Below are positions 27,366 to 40,263 of a stretch of 64,000 bases of DNA, piece by piece. Numbering within the stretch: position 1 is the first letter of the stretch; each line of letters begins with the position of its first letter. The position numbers and the translations under genes are program-made. The DNA is taken from NCBI RefSeq assembly GCF_900090045.1, contig NC_041782.1, forward strand, positions 2,447,001 through 2,511,000, given 5' to 3'. Under the pieces are notes generated by a model, which was given only the letters and a program-made list of their open reading frames with translations, was not told the origin of the DNA and ran no database searches. The stretch is from Plasmodium malariae (taxonomy: Eukaryota; Apicomplexa; Aconoidasida; Haemosporida; Plasmodiidae).

Positions 27366-28265
27366 ATAATAAAACAAACAATTCTTATTTAATAAAATTG
27401 CTTCGTTTATACTTTTAGGTTGTAAATGTCATTTTTACAATGATATGGTGTGATGTTATTATTTAAGGATATTTGTATTATTTATATTTTTTTCGTTTTA
27501 TTTTTATTATTAATGTTTTTTATAGCTAATATGTGTATTAATATAAGTTGAAAATATATACTTTATTTTTTTAGAGTATAGTTAACAGATTTGTGGATGA
27601 AAACGATTATCTTAGTAAAATATTAGACACAATAAATAATGGATCACTAGCAAAATGTATACAGGATAAGGAGTAAAATATTGCGTGCTTAAAAGAAAAA
27701 ATACCAAATAAAGAAAAGAACGAAAAAAAAGATATAGATTATAATGAAAAAGGAACAAATAAGAGAAAAGAACAATAAAATATAAGCTCATTAAATAATT
27801 CTGAATTTATAAAAAGTATATGAAAAATAAATCTTGTATATTTGAAACATAAAAATATAAAAAGAACTCTATTTTATAGATTTTCTTAATAATAACAAAA
27901 TAATTTGAGATAGGGCTTACAACGAATCAATACATAAAAAGTACGTATTATTAATTTCTTTACCTTTATTATTGTTTTTCTTGTTAACGATAGTGTTCTT
28001 TTTAGATATAATTGTACTTTTTGTATCTATTTATGACTTGGGGCGGTTCAGTTTATCAATGGAAAGTTAAGACATTTACATAATTGGTTGTATAAGGTCC
28101 CTTTAAATTTTTTTACGAAATTTTTAGAAGTTAAAAAAAATATTATATCATTGTTACCAATATTTTTGCAATTATAATGTATGTTGTATCTTTATATTAT
28201 GTGTCATATTTATATAAATTATTGTTTGTTATAATATAAAAATTAAAAAATAAAAAAATATTAAG
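27366..28265 (+). pseudogene. fam-l pseudogene A (start lost, multiple stops)
   Basis: This was a fam-l member, an exported two-membrane-segment protein of the P. malariae lineage. The exon-1 relic ends in CHFYNDM at 27430-27447, followed by a GTGTGA donor. The acceptor TTTTTTAG|AGT opens exon 2 at 27575, and the intron is 127 nt. Exon 2 begins SIVNRFVDENDYLSKILDT and its first stop is TAA at 27674. Beyond it, fam-l-like blocks remain, including CLKEKIPNKEKNEKKDIDYN (about 27690-27750), a hydrophobic stretch at 27950-28020 and a second near 28140-28240. Where family members have two ATG codons, this copy has ATA ATA (27366-27371). There is at least one frameshift inside exon 1 and many stops in exon 2. 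The PEXEL-position Arg seen in copy B (RLL) is Gly here (GSLAK). It is clearly non-functional. Confidence 0.82.
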
Positions 28266-30269
28266 TTTAGAAAAAGATAAAAAAGAATAGTAATTAATCT
28301 ATCATTTTCTTTAAACAAGTATTTAATGTGAAGTAGTATCCCTAGTATATTTGGTTATACATTTATTAAACATCCCTATAGCTGATTATATTTTATAAAT
28401 CCCTCTATATAAGTTTAATCTTTTTAACACATAACAATAAAAAATATATTTCATTAGTTATCTGGTGAATTTGAACGTTTTAATGCTTTTCAATTTATAT
28501 TATATGCTTGTGTTTCCTGTTTATTCAATATTATGTTTTCATATACGTGTTTTTGTATATATATATATATTTTCATAGAAAATATATGAATGCACATTAA
28601 AATGAATATATAAAAATAAATTTCATATAATTATATTAAAGTGTAATAATTTACGTTTTCTCTTTATGTTGTTACTCTCTGTATTTTTTCTTATTCTTGT
28701 GCTATATGATTATTCTTTCATACTAATAAGAGAACGAATTATCAGTTTTTAAACTAGGAATAAACATGTTTGTCTTATGTTAAATGAAATTATGCGAATA
28801 TATTATATTGAATGGACGTACGTATAAATATGTTTTTTACTATAGAAAAAAATTAATTTTTTTTAAATAAGATTTATGAGATATATGTTACAAAATATTA
28901 TTATTGTAAAAATCTTTTTAATGTTGCATTTTTTTATTTTATTTTATGAATATAAAGTAATAAATGCATAATAAAAATATATGTTTACTAAATATAGATT
29001 ATTTGTATCTGTATTTGAATTTATGGATTCTATATCTTTACAGTCAGTTGAAGTGATTAAAGCATATATGATTATAATAATGTGTAAAAGTGCGATTATA
29101 ATGCAATTTTTTAAAATTTATTAAATATATAATATTATATAGAAAATCTACATATAAATGAACAATATATTTATTTTATTTTTGTTGTTACTCATAGATT
29201 AAAATAACGAATTAAATATAATAATATCTTAATAAATAATAAAAATAAATTATTTTTTTTTGTTTTTCACAGTAAAAAGATTTTAAATATGTGAATGTGT
29301 CTGTAAAAAGTTAAATTATTATTAGGGATGATGAAAATAAATATATATTTTTTACTATAATATATTAATGTAGTAATTTTTTTTTTATATACTTTCTATT
29401 CTTTATATTTATAAATATAATAATAAAAGAGTTAATAACATTTTAATGATGTTCAGAAATATATGTAGTTTTTATAGGAAATGAATAATTCATTTATATT
29501 TATAACGTTTATTTTTATAATACTTTTAAAATTATACATAAATTCACAAATTTTTTGCTAACTATAAATTATATTTCATTTATATATAATAGTTCCTAAA
29601 AAAATATGTATTTTTTTTAAATAGATAATAATGTATATTTTATATATTAAAGAAATTATTACATTAATTCACAGCCTTTTTCAATTATGTTTACTCTCAA
29701 AGTAATTAATTATATATAACTATAACAAGAAACACTGAATAAAAACATTTATAAAATTGGAGTTATTATTGAAAACAACATGGAAGACCATAACCAGTTT
29801 CCAAATATATACTAGTTTACGTTTTCTAGAAATTATACTTTTTTATAAATAAATGAAATATTTTTATCACGAATTAGATCATTTTTATTTTATCTTAACT
29901 AATCTTCTTCTTCTTATTTTTTTTTTTTGAAAAAGTTTAATAAAAAAAAAATTTGCATTCCTTCACTATAAAGTAATTAATTTAAATAACTCAAAAGTTT
30001 ATGGATTCTTTTTATTTAAATTATTTTCATAATAATTTTTATTCTCTTTTAAAACAGTCATATGTAAGAATTATTCTAAATACATTTTAAAGTTATTTAG
30101 AATTTGTAAAACTTAATATATGTTATATCTATATAAATTCAACTTTTTACATTTAAAATAAAATAAATAAACCAAAAATGATTACATGAGCAGTTATTTT
30201 TATCATTTGTAGGACTTAAGGTATATTTAACGTTTTAATTCATTAATATGTATTAGTATTAAATATACA
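28266..30269. other. Spacer between fam-l A and exported pseudogene 1
   Basis: The first 250 bases resemble the DNA following fam-l B and fam-l C. A shared block reads 'ctggtgaatttgaacgtttt' near 28463, comparable with 'tgtgaattttaatgtttt' near 54007 and 'tgtgaatttgaatatttt' near 63866. The rest is A/T-rich spacer with no gene. It presumably holds the 3' UTR of fam-l A and the 5' region of the next gene. Confidence 0.5.
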
Positions 30270-31109
30270 ATGAAAAAACATATTAAGTTACACATTTTTA
30301 TTAAAAATTTCGAATTTATCCTATTTATTTAGATATGCTATTATAACGATAATGTGGTATTATAAAAATATTTCTTTTTTTTTTGTTTAACGCTTTATTC
30401 TTGAAAATAATATTTTCTTACTATGGATATATACATCCTTGTAAATAATATTGTTTATATTTTATTTTTTAAAATAACTGTGGTAAATCATTGAATGATA
30501 AGTATAAGACAGGTGTCTATATAGCTTCAACAACTAATCAAGTACTAGCAGAAAAATTAGCGAATGTAAAATTAACCAAAGTTGCTTAAGGTAACTATGA
30601 GAATACTAAATTAGTAGGCAAAAAGGAAAATATAACTATAATAAACAAAAAGCTGTATTACAAAGAGAAAAATTTAGAAAAATATCATTAGATAGGGAAC
30701 AGGTAGTAAGGTATCATAGAAAAAAAGATCTTTTGTACTTAATAGAATAAATAGGAATTTTGAAAAACAAATATTTAATCAATTATGTTCGATACACAAA
30801 ATTAAGCAAGATATGAACATTAATAAAAAGAATGAAGATAAAATAATACAAAAACAAATAGATTCAGGATTTTTTCCAACCATTTTATTTTTATGCACAG
30901 GATTTATATTTTCGTTACTGTGTATTCCATATGCCATGGAAAATAATAATACTGATCTTGTACTAATTTCACTTTTAATAGTACATTCAGTAGATTTTGA
31001 AATTGTCCTTGCCTTGTATGAATTAGGTATTATATATAAATTGATAAAAATTATAAAATATAAGTCAATATATGCAAAAAATCCTAAAAGTTTTAATAAT
31101 GGTTTATAA
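30270..31109 (+). pseudogene. Two-membrane-segment exported protein, pseudogene 1
   Basis: This is the first of three paralogues of an exported-protein family I cannot name. Exon 1 (30270-30356) reads MKKHIKLHIFIKNFEFILFI, then TAG at 30330, then ICYYNDNV before a GTATTA donor. Paralogue 2 has Trp at that same codon 21. Exon 2 starts at 30473 (AAT AAC TGT...), but its acceptor dinucleotide is AA (30471-30472) where the matching position in paralogue 3 is AG. The export motif position reads NQVLAEK, so the required Arg is Gln. A TAA stop follows at 30587. After a frame change the C-terminal part is open. It reads FEKQIFNQLCSIHKIKQDMN, then from 30813 a 98-codon frame with two hydrophobic segments and a basic KLIKIIKYK tail. 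At least four independent lesions are visible. Confidence 0.8.
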
Positions 31110-34100
31110 TTTTTGGTATGAAGAGCTTTTAGTGTGAAAAAAGAATATAAGAAGTATTATTAAAAATATCATATATAAAGATGATGTACACGCAATTACT
31201 AAATTTTTAAAATACTACTTATATAGACATAACTTTACTGATGTGAAATATCAAAAAATTTATTCTTAATACTTTGTGATGTTGACTGTTTTTTTTTTTA
31301 AATTTGTATTTTAAGTAGTTCTTGAAATGCAATTTAATACTTTTCCATAAAACATGTATATATGTTAAGGTATATTTGTATGTAATATATATGTATTTTC
31401 CATGAAGTTCATATGAAAAAAGTTAAGTGAGTATTATTTCATTAGATTAGTAGGAAACTTCATGTCGTTGACTTAAAAGTGCATTTTATTTGTTTTCATT
31501 CCTTTTATGATATTTTATTCCAAAATAATAATTTAGTAACTCAATTAAGAAAAATATATATGTTTTAATTTAATTGTCAATACCCTTTTTTTTTTTTGGT
31601 ATATAATATAATGAAAAAATCTTTTTTTTTTGTTATTTCTGTAAAAAGAAATTCATTTAATATTTACTATATATGGTAAAATAAAAAATATTTCATAGTA
31701 TTTAATTATTACAAATGCGCTTTTAATGTATATTTATACTTTGAAAGATGCAACTATAAAAATATAAATATATAATGTAAAATAATATTTTTAAGAATAA
31801 TTATTTAAAGCTGATTACTAATTTTGAGGATTATAAAAGCTTATATCTAAATTAGGGATAAGGACAATTAATATTTTGCTTATTAAAAATGTGCCTTTAA
31901 TACAATTACATAAGAATTAGCTAAATAAGTATAACTAGGATAAGATATAAATGTATATTATAATTCAACTTTTACTGTTTCTTTTGTTACAAAATAGTGT
32001 GCTAATTAGCTAAGGTCAATAGGTTATCTCCTCACACTCAATAAACATCTTTATTTTTGTTCTATCATAATAATTATTTCCTAAATATGATATTTCCATA
32101 TTTACCGGTTCAATTTCAAATAACCGTAACAGAAATAAATAAATTCATTCGGAATAATGGAATAAGTACGAATGAATTATTATTTTTATGTTTATACCAT
32201 TATCTATATTTGTTTATATACGTGCTTAAAATCATATGAAGTAGTTTTAAGGATATTAAAAAATATGCTTAGTTTTAAGTCAAGTTCTACGAATGTTTTG
32301 ATACGCTTTATGCCCCTTTTTTAATATAATAAAATGTAATATATATAAATTAATGTTATGTTTAATTAAAAAACATGCCTTTTAATTTTTATTAATTTGA
32401 TACGCTATAATAGGGTCGAACACATGTATAAGAGTATATTTATAAAATATGTAATTAAAAAAGAGATAAATATTAAATTTTGCTTGCAGTATATGTAAAA
32501 GTACTTTATGATATTATATTTAATATAACAAATTTGATTCTCTGTAAATTTAAAGAGACGTGCAAGTTATTTTTAACATTTGTTTTAGATATCGTAGATA
32601 TTTACAAAGAATATATAATTTATTTATAATTAAGTTTATGTATGTTTCGTAGTCTTTTACATATAGGTTTATGCATTACAAAAAGTAAAACTAAGAAATG
32701 GAAACTTGCTCATTGGAAAATTTATAATCGTGCAAATTAAAATTTAAATAACAAAAAAGCAATTATTTTTTTATAATTTTTCATTATTATAAAATATTAC
32801 ATTATGCTTTTGAAATAATTAATTTTGTGTGTATATAATATAAATATATTATATTGAAGAATATTATAAATAAAATTTGCTGTTTGTAACAGAACCAATT
32901 TAACTTATGTATCAGATTTTTAACAAGAGATAAGATCAATATTTAAGGTTTCTGTATATATTCATTTTTAATGGGATACCTTATATGCTTTGTAGTAGAT
33001 AAAATACACATATGGAAAGAAATATATATTTTTTAATGTCTTTTAAATGTTTATTTTTATAAAAGGTCTTTATGCACGTTTATAACAAATTTAAAAATAC
33101 AAACACGTAATATATTTATGGTTGATAACATGGTAGTTACAAATATTCAATTTAATATTAGATATTTTAGTATCAAATAAATAAATGATAAGTTTTAAAA
33201 GGAGAATTTAGAGAACATTTTATATTATTTTTTTGGAATTATTAACTAATAATATTCAATATATATAGGATGAAAACTGTGTAACTGAAAGATCTTATGC
33301 AAAATCTTTTTTTTTTTTTTAATCCATTTTGGGCATCCGAGATGGAATGAATGAACTCGTATGAAATTCATTAATATATATTTATGTATCCTAATATTAA
33401 TTTAAGTTTCGTATAATTATTTATCATTATAATTATTAAGCAGTCATTAGAATGTAGTCTTATCCGATTAAAAATGCTTTATATATTATTTAGAAATTAA
33501 TGAGCATAATTTATATTATGCACTTATATTTTATATACTATAATGTTTTAAAATAATACATAGAAAATATATATTCATTAAAAACGTTTTTAAATTTAAG
33601 ATAATTTTATATTTTGTTTTTTTAATGGATCGTAGTATATGACAAATGAAAAAAAAAATAAAAATATATATATTATGAAATACCCTCCAAATATAGTAAA
33701 TAAATATGAAAACCAAATAAATAAATTGATTTTCTTCTCCAAATGGAAATTAAATATTTTACAAAAAAAGAAAAACAAATTATAATAATAAAACAATTAT
33801 ATAATGTTAAAATTATTAAAAAAGTATTACGTGTATAATTTGTATTTAGTAAATTTTGTAATGTGAAGGTATTATCCTATTTTATTTTATATTTTAACGA
33901 ATATATATATGTTTATATATGTAGAGAGGATAGTAATTACTTCTTTAAAACAATGTATAATAAATCAATAGAATGTTGTACTTTTATTTATCATATAAAT
34001 TATATAACATATATTATAGCAATATAAGTATTTCTTTGATAAGAACCTTTTAATGTTATAATTATTGTTTAGTTTCATTGTATTACATACATTATATTTT

Positions 34101-35607
34101 TAAAATTAACCTTTGAAAATTAAAAAAATTCTGTAATAAATATATTTCTTTAAATATCAAACTTTGTTACATTATGTGGTGAGAAAATGTTTTAAAGAAT
34201 AAATGTTATATATTATTATAATTTCGTACATTCATAATATACTAGGTTGTATATTCTACCTGATTGTAAGGAATATGTATTTTTTTTTTTTTACTTTTAA
34301 AATTAACTTCTGAAGCGTTCATCTTTGTATAATTTTTATGTAAAATTTAAAGATGGTAATGGCATGGATGATGAAATATATCTTTGCTGTGGAATATTTA
34401 TTCACGTACAAGTAGTAGTTGTGTTAATATATATACTCTTTGAGGACATATTGAGAGTAATTTTTATATGTTATTTAAACATGAACATAATTATTTACGT
34501 AATGAAGACTGTTGCAGATATATCACATGTTGGTTAAATGATCATATAACTAATAACTCAATTATATTAATGCCTTATCAAAGGAAAAAAAGTTATTATT
34601 GATAAGAATAAAAAGATATATATGATACTTAAAATATATACATGTCATCCGATTAATTTTATTCTACATTAATATTATATATTATGTGGAACACAAACAA
34701 ATGAAGGATATTGGACATTAAGATTTAACAAAGTAAGTACAATAAAAAGTTGTTACTTTAATAGAATAATACAATAAATATAAAAGGAAAAAGAAAAAAA
34801 AATTAGTTCAATTAACAATGGATAATAAATAAACGTGAAATAATGTATTTGTTTATAATATAATTTATGTAATTCCTTGCTATATCATTTGTTCCTTTAG
34901 CAATATACGTCATATGAAAACATTAAAATGTTCACACAACGTATATTTCTGTTGAGTTATATGGTGTATGAATTTAATATTTATATTTAATTAAAATACT
35001 CTATTGTCGGATGTACTGGTTTTCTCAATAAAATTATTCTAATTTATATTTAACATACATTTAAACATGTTCACAAAATACAATCATGTAAAGAGTTCAA
35101 TTATAGGACACAATAGTTTTATATATTTAAAAATTTACATAAAATACTGAAATAAAAAGGAATTTTTGAGAATCAATCAAATAAACTACGAACTCAATAA
35201 AATAAATAATAAAAAAGTAACTTTCGGGAAATAATAAATACAAAGATTATTAGTGCTTCTTCTAAATAAATACACATATATCTATATATTAAAAAAATAA
35301 AAAATTTTAAAATGTATAATTTTTTATATTAGATTTACAAAATTAAATATATAAATAAGAAATAAAAACATAAAATTGCTCTTTAGATTATGGAAAATAT
35401 GCATATTAATATACGAACATTTTATAAAAAAGTTAAAACGAATATAATTTATATATCACATACAAAATACGGGTTTCTATATATATTTAAGAATATATAT
35501 AGAATTTCATATATACAATAATAACATCATTCAATTTAAAATTTTATAAGAATAATTCCTTAATATTATCATAATCGGTGTTCAGAAAAAAATTTGTAAT
35601 TATTTTA
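31110..35607. other. 3' flank of exported pseudogene 1 (repeated segment, copy 1)
   Basis: There is no gene here. The DNA from the end of the pseudogene to about 34.4 kb is a diverged repeat of 46.44-49.4 kb and 57.54-60.8 kb. Shared blocks occur near 32815-32875, 32920-32975, 33245-33300 and 34330-34365. The last reads 'gtataatttttatgtaaaat', then 'gatggtaatggcat'. Small open frames inside it (about 32.06, 33.6 and 34.3 kb) are not shared as open frames by the other copies and so are noise. From 34.5 to 35.6 kb I see only A/T-rich spacer and the 3' side of the next minus-strand gene. Confidence 0.55.
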
Positions 35608-36523
35608 TTAGTTAGGATTAAATATCTTTACTTTTTTTAATATTTTATAGGAAACATAAATTACTGTTGAAAAAAATACAAGATATAATACTATATTCGT
35701 ATGTGCTCCAAAAGGATTAACCAAAATCTTAGTCATTGTAATACTAGCTATTATAAGTGGGGCACATACATTAAGGACATTTTTATAACTTATCTTTCTT
35801 GTATAACCATACTTGTTTGGCTTTTTAAGTATAGAATCTGCTAACTTTTCTATTTCTTTTTCGTATTTTTTATCTAACTTCTTTAAAAAATTACTTATCT
35901 TTGGTAATGTATATGTATTTTCTAATTTATATTTTTTCATTCGTCGAGGTTCTTCTTTTACTTCTTTATGATATATTTTATGATAATCATCAGATATTAA
36001 TGAATTATAAGAATCTTCAAAATTATCCTTAAATTTTAATGAATTAGATGGCTTTTTAACTTTTTTATCATACTTTCTATTTTTAAACTGTTCTTTTTTT
36101 TCATTATTTTGTAATAAGGTATTTAATCTATTTCCAAAATGATATTCATCTTCATCTACAATTTTCATTGCCTTTTCTTTTAAGGTATCGTATCTTTTTT
36201 GCCATTGTACATCTGCTTCTCCATATAATAACCTTTTTACCTTTACATTTGATGTTTTATTTAAGATGATTTGCATATTCCATGATTTTACTGATGTACA
36301 TAACTACAAATTCGGAGAAAATTTTATTATTTAAAAAAAAATAAGTATTTCAATAAAAATACAATATTAATTTTAACATGAAAATTTAATATTACGAAAG
36401 GTGTATAAAAATTATTGAATATAATAATTATGGTACCTCATAGGAATTCTGGAAAATCCATATTAAAATGGTGAATGAGAAAATTTTAATGAAATAGAAG
36501 AATTTATTTGGGTATACCATCAT
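35608..36523 (-). CDS. Exported protein with PEXEL-like motif and two membrane segments, apparently intact
   Basis: This is a two-exon gene on the minus strand. Exon 1 (36523-36437) encodes 29 residues with a recessed hydrophobic stretch (FYFIKIFSFTILIWIF), the usual signal sequence of exported malaria proteins. The donor is GAG|GTACCA and the intron 133 nt. The acceptor is TTTGTAG and exon 2 is 36303-35608, with phase 0 at both ends. The product is about 260 aa. RLLYGE lies about 25 residues into exon 2 and is PEXEL-like (RxLxxE, with Gly at the usual acidic position). Next come a Lys/Glu/Asn-rich middle (ADVQWQKRYDTLKEKAMKIV at its start) and two hydrophobic segments near the end (VCAPLIIASITMTKILV and IVLYLVFFSTVIYVSY). 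The product is expected to cross into the host red cell or the vacuole membrane (inference). The pattern recalls the Pv-fam-d type, but the family is not certain. A second ATG three bases downstream could also serve as start. Confidence 0.82.
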
Positions 36524-38954
36524 GTCGAATTTAATTATTGGTTCTAAAATTTTCGTTTTAATAGAATATTAAAAAAATATTTTTTTCAATAATATAAAAT
36601 AGAAAAAAGTATATTATAAAATTTCTTAAATTCGTACTTGTTTAAATATATTTTTAACATATATTCAAGTGTAAAATGGGAAAAAATGGATTAAATAAAA
36701 ATCTTATAATAGTTGTGTAAAAAATATTAACAATTTAAATTATTATAAAGAATAGGTTTTAAAAAAACGTTAAAATACATATAAATATTTTATTGTAACA
36801 ATTATAACTATTTAATCTGTAAAAAATTGATTTAAAGAAATTCATATTTTTTATGTATATTATATATCCATAATAATTAAATTATTTTGTTCATTTCGAT
36901 AAGGAATGGAATAAAAAGCTATAAATCTACACTATATAGAATTTATGAAACTTGGATTTTGAGAAAAAATATTTCATAATTTTTTGTACTTTTAAAATAG
37001 TTAATCCTTTTAAGTTACCTAAGGTTTTTTAACGTACCAAATTTAAAAAAAAAACATAAGTAAAATAATTAGAAGTGCAACATTTTTCTATAAAATAATA
37101 TGATGATAAAATATTATATAATTAAATCTTCATTAAACGTACATACATCTATATATATATATAACATATATTTAAATCCAATATGTGCTTAAAAGCCTAT
37201 GAACAAGATATAGTATGTGGTATTTTTAATTGAGGGTTCCTACTACTATATTATGCTAAAATAAAATGTTACATTTTTTTTGAACTTCAAAATGATATTT
37301 TTTTTATGTGACTGTGGTATTATGCGAACTTACTACTAATACAAAAATTAAAATTTTGAAGTGCAAATTTAAAAAAAAATTTTTTTTTTTTAATTTAAAT
37401 TAGAATATATAATTTAAAAAAATATATATTAATAATAAATAATAAATTTATTTTAAAAATATTATAAGGAATTATTATGCATTCATAATTGACAGATTTA
37501 TGATATTTTAACATTTGATCCTTATCTATTTTACACATGTAATAATTAAAAAAAATAATTATAACAATGTACTACAATGGATTCTCTAAAATATATTTAA
37601 AATATATTTTAATAATCCTATCAACATTAAGAACTAAAAGGATGAAGCAGCATTAAATGCATGAAAGAATATAAATGTTAAAATTATGAACTTTATTTTT
37701 ACAAAAATATTTTAAAACTAATATTTTTTTTGACAATTTTTCCTCGTACTATAATTTAACTATATTTTCTGAAATAATATTTTGAATATTATTCTTATTT
37801 ATAATATTTTTTTGTCATAAAAAGGAATTAATAATGAATATGTTAAATTAAATTATACTAATCCATTGAGATTATAATAATAATACATGACTATATTTAT
37901 GTTGTTAATTTTTATATATATATAAAAGTACACTGTAAAAAAATTTTTTCTTTTTATTTAGATGATTAATCATGTTTAATTTGATATTTATAAAGTACTT
38001 TCCCAATTTCATTATTTATATTTATCAAATATATAAATACTGTTACGTTCATAATAATATATTTTTTTGTGTGTAAAAAATTAACGATGTGAATCTAAAA
38101 TTTTAGTGGAAATATTATTCATATGTAAATGTCAATAATAAAGCCTTCATAATATTTTTATTTACAAATGTATGAATATTTGAGACCATCCTTAAAAAGT
38201 GCTAGTTTGTTTTTTTTATGAATAAAGATTTTCTATTTTTTAAAAACAACATAATTGATTGGTATGAAAAAAAATTTTCAGTGAAGTTTTCGCACGACAA
38301 GGTTGTTGATTTTTTAAAACACATTTATATATTTTAATTTGTGTAATATTTATTGGCAATTTATTGTACACTTTTCTAATGCTAAATAATGAGTCTTAAA
38401 GTATGTTGTAATTCAGTGGTTCTAAACTTAAGTCTATTATAATTAGTCGACGTTAACGAAACAAGGCATAAGAAAGTTATCTTATTCATAAATTTTATAA
38501 ATAAAATATGAATTACTACATTGAATTAAATTCTGAAAAATTTTTTAAATTAATGCTAATTTTTATTCGTTATAAATTTTTAATATAAAATTTAGTAATA
38601 ATTTAGTTAATATTCAAAAGACACCGTTTGTGATTAATATTTATATGGAATCATCTTAAAAAAGATAAAATAGAAAAAAAATATACAACGGTAATATGAA
38701 AACTTTGTATTTATATATTATTACTTATGAAGTGTTGAAATGAATGTATGGAGAAACTTTATTTTCATAAATGTTTAAACGTTCTTATAAGACATTTTAT
38801 AATTACTATATAAATGAATAAATAATACAAATAGTTACATCTTGTCTATTGTTTGTTCATTTATAATTACATATATTAATTATAACATACTGTTAATATA
38901 AATAACCTTTATATATGAACAATTTACATTTATTATAAATATATTACACATAAA
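36524..38954. other. Intergenic region, probable promoter of the minus-strand exported gene
   Basis: This is A/T-rich spacer. Its first kilobase is the 5' region of the gene ending at 36523. A 39-codon ATG frame at 38218-38337 (plus) has an unusually charged composition for this DNA (IIDWYEKKFSVKFSHDKVVD) but no partner exon that I can find. Confidence 0.4.
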
Positions 38955-39074
38955 ATGAAATTACGGGGCATTCTGAATTCAAGTTATTTATATAATATAT
39001 ATCTAAAAAAAAAAAAAGATGCAATTGATTATATAAATAAAACAAATGTAAGAGACAAGGCGAAGGACTCCTAA
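38955..39074 (+). other. Small ORF, 39 codons, unknown
   Basis: This frame runs ATG to TAA with a base composition richer in G/C than its surroundings. The peptide begins MKLRGILNSSYLYNIYL. It continues with four Lys and ends DAIDYINKTNVRDKAKDS. It has no signal peptide, and no splice partner is evident. It could be a fragment of a decayed gene or a chance frame. I do not recognise it. Confidence 0.2.
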
Positions 39075-39363
39075 AATTTTGCTTTATTTTTTTATCGTTA
39101 AGTTGATGTAATATTTTGGTCTAAATTCATTTAATAAAATATTTGATAGACATTACATTTATGTTTTATCAAATCTTCTGCTTAATGAAAATGATCATTT
39201 ATAAAAGGTAATTTCCGAATATTTTTTCTTTTTCTCCATTCTATTATATTATATTACGGAAATATATAAAATTAAATAAAACTAGAGAAAAGGAAAAGGA
39301 AAAAAGTTAATTGTACGTTTTGTAGCTTTAATAATAATTTATAAGAAAAATAAATAATAAAAT

Positions 39364-39730
39364 ATGAAGTTTCAATATACCTCTGTTTTAATTCTTTTCT
39401 TGAATGTTTTAACACTTCATATTTTATTACAGAAAGGTAGTAACATATATGAATAAATATTCTATTTTTCTCTTATAGACTTTACGATTAATGAAAGCAT
39501 TATATTTATACACATACATTTATACTTACATTTATAAATATTTAGTTATACACATTAAATCTATATCATTTTGTATAATTCTATTTTAGAATTAATTTAG
39601 GAGTCATAATCATTTTTACTAAATACGGTAAAATATTTTAATCTGTCATTTTAGGTAACAGCTTATCTTAGATTCGTAACAAAGTGAAAAAACGCAATGA
39701 TGACATATCTATGTTTTTTTCTTTTTTTTT
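39364..39730 (+). pseudogene. Signal-peptide exon and fragment of a second exon, gene otherwise lost
   Basis: Exon 1 (39364-39436) encodes MKFQYTSVLILFLNVLTLHI followed by LLQK, a good cleavable signal peptide. It ends at AAAG|GTAGTA in phase 1. A plausible acceptor (CATTTTAG, 39653-39654) joins in frame and gives GNSLS, then TAG at 39669, then IRNKVKKRNDDISMFF in the same frame. Nothing coding-like follows, so the gene seems truncated as well as interrupted. The exon arrangement is that of secreted or exported Plasmodium proteins. I do not recognise the family. Confidence 0.4.
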
Positions 39731-40177
39731 TCTATGAATATAAAGTTCCTAAATTAAGGATTATACCACTCTGATATTAATTATGTGTGTAATAATTTTG
39801 CATTATAAATTTATTTATTATTTGTATATTTTACATTATAACTTAATAATCGAAGAATAATTTATATCATATGTGTTAAATTATATTTTAAGTTTATATC
39901 AACTTCTTTAATATTTGTATTATATTAAACCTACAAGTAATTGTTATTCAACTTTAAATTCAACTTAATACCTCAATGTCAAAGCAAAATAAATTATGAA
40001 AAAGCGTAAAGTTTTTTTTTTTTTGCCTGTGTTGGATTAAAGTTGTTATTGCTAAATATAAAAAATAAACTTCAACACAATATTATATTCTTATAAATTA
40101 GTAATATTTCAATTTTTAATTAAATAAAAAATGTTTAAACAAAATATTTATTTAAATACGTTAAAATATTATTAATA

Positions 40178-40181
<4 letters not shown>

Positions 40182-40243
<62 letters not shown>
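40182..40243. repeat. (TA)n microsatellite
   Basis: An almost uninterrupted AT dinucleotide repeat of about 52 bp is followed by a broken TATTATATATATA tail. It is the longest such tract in the window. Shorter ones lie at 4912-4935 and 53925-53950. These are expected to vary in length between isolates. Confidence 0.9.
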
Positions 40244-40263
40244 AATAAATTAAAAGCAATTTT

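Noticed and set aside
34325..34537. 70-codon plus-strand frame
   Set aside because: It lies in the repeated 3' flank. The matching DNA near 60.7 kb is not open, so it is not a conserved coding frame.
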